Below the pieces are notes generated by a model. That model was not told where the DNA came from and did not search any database. It was given only the letters and a program-made list of their open reading frames with translations. This document shows, piece after piece, positions 63,371 to 64,000 of a stretch of DNA of 64,000 bases. The position numbers and the translations under genes are program-made. Origin of the DNA: Argentina anserina (Eukaryota > Streptophyta > Magnoliopsida > Rosales > Rosaceae); the NCBI RefSeq assembly GCF_933775445.1, contig NW_026089464.1, positions 372,001 to 436,000 of the forward strand, in the 5' to 3' direction. Positions within the stretch are counted from its first letter, which is position 1; each line of letters starts with the position of its first letter.

Positions 63371-63457
63371 GGCCATAACTTTCTCTAGAAAAAAGATATT
63401 GAGATGATTCCAACTGGCAATTTCAACTAGACTTCCGTGGCTTTTCATCCATATAAG
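63371..63457. repeat. Imperfect direct repeat, copy 1
   Basis: Begins GGCCATAACTTTCTC, passes through AAGATATTGAGATGATTCC and ends CTTTTCATCCATATAAG. It aligns with 63,916-64,000 at an offset of 543-545 bp. A motif starting GG(C/T)CATAACTTTCTC is, to my knowledge, common in plant retroelement non-coding regions. That is recollection of type, not a database match. Confidence 0.7.
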
Positions 63458-63665
63458 GTACATTTTCTCAATCATTTTGAGCTGTCCAGGGGAGCCCGTC
63501 AAAGTTGGATGATCTGCAGTGCCAGAATTCTGATTTCTATAAGGATTGCATATCTTTTGCATTAATTGCATATCTTCTTCCTCCTTTAATGCTGATTTCT
63601 TTTGCACAAATTTCTTCCTTTGAATTAGGGAGGCAGCAAAAGTCTTAATTGTTGCAGCCATGTTT

Positions 63666-63754
63666 GATTTTTCTTACATCTCCTCATTAAATTTGCTGCA
63701 TGCCTTCTTTGACTTTCTTGCCTCTTCTCATTTAATTTGCTGCATGCCTTCTTT
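63666..63754. repeat. 44-45 bp tandem duplication
   Basis: Copy 1 is 63,666-63,710 and copy 2 is 63,711-63,754. Their last 28 bases plus the following GAC form 31-bp matches with one mismatch (63,683-63,713 against 63,727-63,757), containing TTTGCTGCATGCCTTC. The sequence after copy 2 starts GACATTATTT, possibly the start of a decayed third copy. Confidence 0.8.
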
Positions 63755-63915
63755 GACATTATTTGGTGCAGGGATTTATGGATATTCTGATACATATTTG
63801 TGCTCTATATGCAGGAGGAACAAAGTCCCAAGTTTCCCTCATAGCCCTTGGATCAAAAGCAAATTAATGGCTGAGATAATTCTGTCGAGCTCACTGGACC
63901 TCCGAGTAATGATTT

Positions 63916-64000
63916 GGTCATATCTCCCTGTAGGAATAAGATATTGATTTGATTCCAAATCCTACAGAAACTAGACTCAAAATCCTTTTATCCATATAAG
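63916..64000. repeat. Imperfect direct repeat, copy 2 (reaches window edge)
   Basis: Begins GGTCATATCTCCCTG, passes through AAGATATTGATTTGATTCC and ends CCTTTTATCCATATAAG at the last base of the window. The strongest shared stretches are GATATTGA..TGATTCCAA, AACTAGACT and ATCCATATAAG. It may be a duplicated regulatory or structural part of the element. It could continue past the window. Confidence 0.7.

Larger units (their letters stand above)
62222..64000. mobile_element. Probable LTR-retrotransposon-derived non-coding DNA (partial)
   Basis: Immediately right of the array the sequence changes completely to AT-rich, non-repetitive, stop-rich DNA. It begins TGATCGG, compatible with the TG that starts plant LTRs. 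It holds a TATA-like palindrome, a recurring TTAGCG motif, an imperfect long direct repeat and a short tandem duplication, and its general texture resembles long LTRs or non-coding parts of plant Ty3-gypsy or LARD-type elements. I see no primer-binding site, polypurine tract, gag-pol motif or second LTR, so class and orientation are open. Four open frames of 71-108 codons (62,998-63,213 minus, 63,111-63,413 minus, 63,335-63,661 minus, 63,660-63,947 plus) show no recognisable domain and are probably chance. Confidence 0.5.

Noticed and set aside
62998..63661. Minus-strand open frames (71, 100 and 108 codons) as a gene or retroelement protein
   Set aside because: They overlap in different frames, lack any gag, protease, reverse transcriptase or integrase motif, and have no convincing start context or conserved pattern.
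63660..63947. Plus-strand 95-codon open frame
   Set aside because: Its first part is the 44-bp tandem duplication read as protein. No recognisable domain.
62222..64000. Assignment of the flank to a named retroelement lineage
   Set aside because: No primer-binding site, polypurine tract or coding domain lies in the window, and recollection of similar texture is not enough to name a family.

Overview
The window is almost entirely one satellite DNA array. Bases 1 to about 62,221 are an uninterrupted head-to-tail tandem array in a single orientation. It runs off the left edge and ends abruptly at 62,221/62,222. The last 1.78 kb (62,222-64,000) is unrelated, AT-rich, non-coding DNA that looks like the long terminal repeat or untranslated part of a plant LTR retrotransposon. 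I find no protein-coding gene, tRNA, rRNA or CRISPR array. The many short open frames arise because a T-rich repeat with few stop codons is read in every frame on both strands.

The satellite has a modular grammar. The canonical unit is 148 bp, made of four blocks that each begin TATCTTT (A, 19 bp; B, 22 bp; C, 23 bp; D, 84 bp), in the order A-B-C-D. Longer units come from extra copies of AB (41 bp) or B (22 bp) ahead of C, often with one extra T in D. This gives a discrete ladder: 148, 149, 189, 190, 212, 231, 253, 272, 275, 294, 316 and 335 bp. A count of 25 units in 4,289 bp gives a mean of about 172 bp, so roughly 360 units in the window. The canonical unit is 35 percent GC and strongly strand-asymmetric (69 T against 27 A of 148, hand count).

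Above the unit level lies a mosaic of higher-order duplications, recognisable by constant offsets and shared private variants: 1,771 (5.0-8.0 kb), 4,289 (9.5/13.8 kb), 5,450 changing to 5,491 (10.9/16.4 kb), 5,763 (13.9/19.7 kb), 1,689 tandem (20.6-24.0 kb), 7,452 (14.9/22.3 kb), 3,084 tandem (27.7-33.9 kb), 1,416 tandem (33.7-36.3 kb), 485 (37.7-38.7 kb), 6,697 (39.9/46.6 kb), 2,367 tandem (42.8-47.4 kb), 1,203 and 1,856 (52.3-56.6 kb). The last 5 kb before the edge (57.2-62.2 kb) carries variants rarely or never seen elsewhere, as expected for an array homogenised by unequal exchange in its interior and decaying at its edge.

Organism: most likely a plant, probably a dicot. The support is indirect: the scale and structure of the array and the plant-retroelement character of the right flank. 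I do not recognise the satellite family. A centromeric or pericentromeric/heterochromatic location is plausible because the unit length is close to the nucleosome core length, but nothing in the sequence proves it.
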